A stretch of DNA of 7,453 nucleotides from JBOGEB01 sp050743125. GTDB taxonomy: Bacteria > Actinomycetota > Nitriliruptoria > Euzebyales > Egibacteraceae. The notes under the pieces are model-generated. The model ran no database searches. It had not been told where the DNA came from and saw nothing but the letters and a program-made list of their open reading frames with translations. Where the stretch lies: assembly GCA_050743125.1 (NCBI GenBank), contig JBOGEB010000200.1, positions 1-7,453 on the forward strand, given 5' to 3'. A program made the translations under genes and the position numbers. Positions 5,457 to 7,453 of this stretch are shown here, piece after piece. Position 1 is the stretch's first letter. Each line of letters begins with the position of its first letter.

Positions 5457-6247
5457 AGCACGTACTCCTCGAGGTCCACGGCGACGAGCACCGGCCCGCC
5501 GAACTCGCTGGCCGCCTCCTCGGCGACCACCGCCGGGTCGTTGCGCGGGAAGACATGCGTGACGAGCAGGCGGCCCACGCCGGCCGCCGCCGCGGTCCGC
5601 CCGGCCTCGGCGCCGGTCATGTGCACGCCCTCGGGCAGCGGGCGCTGCCGCTCGAGCCAGGTCGAGTCGCAGAGCAACAGGTCGGCGCCGCTGGCGCAGG
5701 CGATGATCTCCGGGCTGGGTCCGCTGTCCGCGCTGTACGCAATGACCCCGCCGGGGTGCTCGACCCGCACGGCGAGCGTCTCGACCGGGTGCGCGGCGGC
5801 GAACAGCCGCACCCGCAATGGGCCGAACTCGAGTGCGTCCCCCGCCTTGGCTGCCTGGAAACGGCAGCAGACGGGCAGCAGCTCGGCCGACTCCAGCGGC
5901 AGCAGCTGCGCGACGAAGCGCTGCGCGTCCGCCGGCGCGCAGACCGGCACGGACCGCATGCCGTCGGGATGGAACCGCAGCGCGTAGTAGAGACCGTAGA
6001 GGTCGACGAAGTGGTCGGGGTGCAGGTGGGTGATGAGCACGGCGTCGAGGTGGGCGACGTCACAACGATGCTGAAGGCGCGACAGCGACCCGTTGCCGCA
6101 GTCGAGCAGCAGCCGATAGCCGTCGGCCTCGACGAGGTAGGAGGAGCACGCCCGCTCGCGCGAGGCGTACGTGCCAGCCGAGCCGAGCACGACGAGGCGC
6201 AAGCCCGATGTCGCCGGGGGCGTACCCCCGTGCCCCCACACGGTCAT
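5453..6247 (-). CDS. Metallo-beta-lactamase-fold phosphodiesterase (Rv1339-like, probable cAMP phosphodiesterase)
   Basis: Protein of 264 residues with a complete metal site of the metallo-beta-lactamase fold: HLHPDH at 74-79 (HxHxDH), H153 in AAHPVET, D174 in YSADSGPSP and H231 in THVFP, in the order seen in the RNase Z/phosphodiesterase branch. The N-terminus LRLVVLGSAGTYASRERACS (16-35) is the usual first strand. The neighbours (murI before, rph after) match Rv1339 of M. tuberculosis, which has been reported to be an atypical class II cAMP phosphodiesterase affecting drug tolerance. Cyclic-nucleotide hydrolysis is therefore the likely activity here by orthology, not proven by motif. RNase Z is a less likely alternative. 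The start at 6247 overlaps the murI stop by four bases (ATGA). Confidence 0.88.
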   Translation of the reverse strand: MTVWGHGGTPPATSGLRLVVLGSAGTYASRERACSSYLVEADGYRLLLDCGNGSLSRLQHRCDVAHLDAVLITHLHPDHFVDLYGLYYALRFHPDGMRSVPVCAPADAQRFVAQLLPLESAELLPVCCRFQAAKAGDALEFGPLRVRLFAAAHPVETLAVRVEHPGGVIAYSADSGPSPEIIACASGADLLLCDSTWLERQRPLPEGVHMTGAEAGRTAAAAGVGRLLVTHVFPRNDPAVVAEEAASEFGGPVLVAVDLEEYVL

Positions 6248-7068
6248 TCCCCCAGCCCGCCGGTCGGCTGCTCGACATCGACGTCCCGCAGCCGTGGGCC
6301 GAGGAACCGGGCGGCGAGCCGGGCGAACGTCCGCCCGTCACCGGTGGACACGAACCGGTGGGCCGGCACGGCCTCGTGCGCGAGCAGCTGGGACCGGACG
6401 AGCAGCGCGAACACGCTCCGCGCAGTCTCCTCCGCCGAGGAGACGAGCACGACGTTCGGGCCCATCAGGTACGACAGCACACCGGTCAGGAGCGGGTAGT
6501 GCGTGCATCCGAGGATCAGCGTGTCGATGTCGGCGGCGGCGAGCGGCGCGAGGTACGACGCGGCGGTCTCGAGCACCTGGTCACCGGTGGTCCGGCCGGT
6601 CTCGACCAGCTCGACGAACCGGGGGCAGGCATGCGAGAACAGCTTGACGTCGGGGTTGGCCGCCAGCACCGCGCGGTCGTACGCGCCGGACGAGATCGTC
6701 CCGACCGTGCCGATGACCCCGACCCGTCCGTTGCGCGTCGCCCGTACGGCCGCAGCGACAGCGGGCGCGATCACGCCGACGACCGGAACCGGGAACTCGA
6801 GGGGGTCGGTCTCCAGCGCGGCGGCGCTCGCGGTGTTGCAGGCCGCAACGACGAGCTTCGTGTCCTGGCCCGCGAGCCAGCCGACGATCTCCGCCGTGAA
6901 GGTACGGACCTCGCCGAGCTCACGCGGCCCATACGGCCACCGCGCGGTGTCGCCGACATAGACGACGCGCTCGTCGGGCAGCAGGTCCATCACCGCACGG
7001 GCGACCGTCAACCCGCCAACGCCCGAGTCGAAGATCCCGATGGGCCGAGGATCCCCCGCCACAGTCAC
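6244..7068 (-). CDS. murI: Glutamate racemase
   Basis: Cofactor-independent racemase of 274 residues (from GTG at 7068) that makes D-glutamate for peptidoglycan in the cytoplasm. Both catalytic cysteines are present: C77 in VVAACNTASAA (73-83) and C188 in LILGCTHYPLL (184-194). GIFDSGVGGLTVAR (11-24) supplies the conserved D14-S15, and GDTARWPYGPR (39-49) and GVIGTVGT (117-124) are family blocks. The frame is open to 7284, but upstream residues are unlike MurI, so GTG at 7068 or GTG at 7062 is the start. Neither has a clear ribosome-binding site; the 7068 start overlaps the stop of a mini-ORF. First full gene of the murI-phosphodiesterase-rph-rdgB operon. Confidence 0.95.
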   Translation of the reverse strand: MTVAGDPRPIGIFDSGVGGLTVARAVMDLLPDERVVYVGDTARWPYGPRELGEVRTFTAEIVGWLAGQDTKLVVAACNTASAAALETDPLEFPVPVVGVIAPAVAAAVRATRNGRVGVIGTVGTISSGAYDRAVLAANPDVKLFSHACPRFVELVETGRTTGDQVLETAASYLAPLAAADIDTLILGCTHYPLLTGVLSYLMGPNVVLVSSAEETARSVFALLVRSQLLAHEAVPAHRFVSTGDGRTFARLAARFLGPRLRDVDVEQPTGGLGE

Positions 7069-7100
7069 AGGCCCACAGGGATGACGCGGGTGGAGGTCAT
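7065..7100 (-). CDS. Possible leaderless leader peptide coupled to murI
   Basis: ATG at 7100 opens an 11-codon frame (MTSTRVIPVGL) whose TGA at 7065-7067 overlaps the murI GTG at 7068-7066 (GTGA). A -10-like TAGACT at 7107-7112 would put the transcript start at about 7100, so the ATG could be read as a leaderless start. murI has no ribosome-binding site of its own, so ribosomes ending this frame could restart on murI. There are no regulatory codon runs, so nothing suggests attenuation. The peptide has no known counterpart to my knowledge, and chance occurrence is quite possible. Confidence 0.3.
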   Translation of the reverse strand: MTSTRVIPVGL

Positions 7101-7106
7101 GGCGTG

Positions 7107-7112
7107 AGTCTA
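7107..7112 (-). promoter_or_regulatory. -10 element upstream of murI
   Basis: On the minus strand TAGACT matches the actinobacterial TANNNT -10 pattern; the predicted start is about 7100, some 32 bases before the murI start. No convincing -35 box lies upstream. It lies downstream of the hairpin at 7160-7192, so it would give the operon its own transcription separate from cysM. Confidence 0.45.
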
Positions 7113-7159
7113 GTGCCCGAAGCACGACGGCCAGGTGTGCGCAGCGCGAAGCGCGGAGC

Positions 7160-7192
7160 GCGGTTTCGGGGGCTCGATTCCCCCGAAACCGC
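7160..7192. terminator. Perfect 13-bp hairpin, probable cysM terminator
   Basis: GCGGTTTCGGGGG (7160-7172) and its exact complement (7180-7192) surround a seven-base loop. There is no following T-run in either direction, which resembles the stem-only terminators proposed for high-GC actinobacteria. It lies 133 bases past the cysM stop and before the murI promoter, so it most likely separates the two transcripts. The loop and inner stem look like a tRNA T arm, but no cloverleaf surrounds it. A protein-binding palindrome is an alternative. Confidence 0.6.
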
Positions 7193-7277
7193 ACCGGGCT
7201 ACAACCGAACGGCGGGCGAAGCCACGGGAGGGTCGCGCCGCGTCCCGGAAAGAGGCTCCGACCGACCGCACCAACCT

Positions 7278-7295
7278 CCCCCACCCACCCACCCC
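7278..7295 (-). other. G-quadruplex motif in the cysM 3' region
   Basis: The minus strand reads GGGGTGGGTGGGTGGGGG: four runs of at least three G joined by single T bases. This is the most stable class of intramolecular quadruplex pattern. It lies on the coding strand of cysM, 30 bases after its stop codon, so the cysM 3' untranslated RNA would carry it as well as the DNA. It may act with the hairpin at 7160-7192 in ending or stabilising the cysM transcript; that role is inferred. Confidence 0.65.
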
Positions 7296-7324
7296 AAAGG
7301 AGCGGAACCCGACGCGGCGGGACC

Positions 7325-7453
7325 CTACGCCCAGAGCGTGTTCTGGATCGACTCCGCGATCTCCTCCACGTTTCCCGGGGCGTACGCGCCCGTGGAGAGG
7401 TACTTCCACCCGCCGTCCGCCGAGACCACCACGACCTTTGATCCCTCCGGCAG
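7325..7453 (-). CDS. cysM: Cysteine synthase CysM, C-terminal 42 residues (partial)
   Basis: Only the end of the gene is in the window; it enters from the right edge and ends with TAG at 7325-7327. The visible residues contain SADGGWKYLSTGAY and end in NTLWA. This is the C-terminus of the actinobacterial PLP-dependent cysteine synthase CysM, which in M. tuberculosis uses O-phosphoserine and the sulfur-carrier protein CysO and whose mobile C-terminal tail closes over the active site. The identity also follows from gene order, cysM lying just upstream of the murI cluster as in M. tuberculosis. The catalytic lysine and PLP-binding parts lie outside the window. The rhomboid gene that separates cysM and murI in M. 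tuberculosis is missing here. Confidence 0.85.
   Translation of the reverse strand: MPEGSKVVVVSADGGWKYLSTGAYAPGNVEEIAESIQNTLWA

Noticed and set aside
6208..7107. A 299-residue plus-strand frame.
   Set aside because: It lies antisense to murI, which has both catalytic cysteines and full family motifs.
7160..7192. Possible tRNA remnant because of a T-arm-like GGGGGCTCGATTCCCCC.
   Set aside because: The stem extends far beyond five pairs and no acceptor, D or anticodon arm can be folded around it.
7110..7409. A 99-residue minus-strand frame.
   Set aside because: It overlaps the cysM end in another frame and runs through the quadruplex and hairpin; no family resemblance.
1..7453. CRISPR array, riboswitch or defence-system gene cluster.
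   Set aside because: No regularly spaced repeats and no recognisable riboswitch core or defence-protein motif was seen.

Overview
High-GC actinobacterial chromosome (Actinomycetota; order not resolvable from the window). The evidence is the strong G/C preference at third codon positions, the CysM-MurI-metallo-beta-lactamase-RNase PH-RdgB gene order known from Mycobacterium tuberculosis (Rv1336, Rv1338-Rv1341), a BldN-like ECF sigma factor, TANNNT-type -10 elements, and a tRNA whose CCA end is not encoded.

Positions 1-1425 are an accessory-looking flank around an intact tRNA-Lys(CTT) at 408-481, which has its own good promoter. No intact, recognisable protein gene lies here. A stretch running off the left edge and a short CxxC-containing frame read on the minus strand. 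Positions 482-700 are a composition dip of roughly 50-57 % GC. Between about 700 and 1400 lies a decayed minus-strand two-gene unit whose coding signal switches frame at least five times; one of these breaks is explained by a 14-bp tandem duplication.

Positions 1426-3057 (+) encode an intact MurJ/MviN-family lipid II flippase, apparently on a leaderless transcript. It converges on a BldN-like ECF sigma-factor gene (3160-3819, -) that has no anti-sigma gene downstream.

Positions 4107-7068 (-) hold a compact housekeeping operon transcribed in the order murI (glutamate racemase), metallo-beta-lactamase phosphodiesterase (Rv1339-like), rph (RNase PH), rdgB (XTP/dITP diphosphatase). Two junctions are 4-bp ATGA overlaps and the third is a 33-bp gap. 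Upstream lies the 3' end of cysM (7325-7453, -). The cysM-murI spacer holds a G-quadruplex motif, a perfect 13-bp hairpin and a possible leaderless mini-ORF ending on the murI start. The rhomboid gene found at this place in M. tuberculosis is absent.

The genes join cell-wall precursor supply (D-glutamate from MurI, lipid II flipping by MurJ), nucleotide-pool and RNA housekeeping (RdgB, RNase PH), probable cyclic-nucleotide turnover, and cysteine synthesis. I see no clear new multi-gene system. The most informative unusual features are the decayed module beside the tRNA and the structured cysM-murI spacer.
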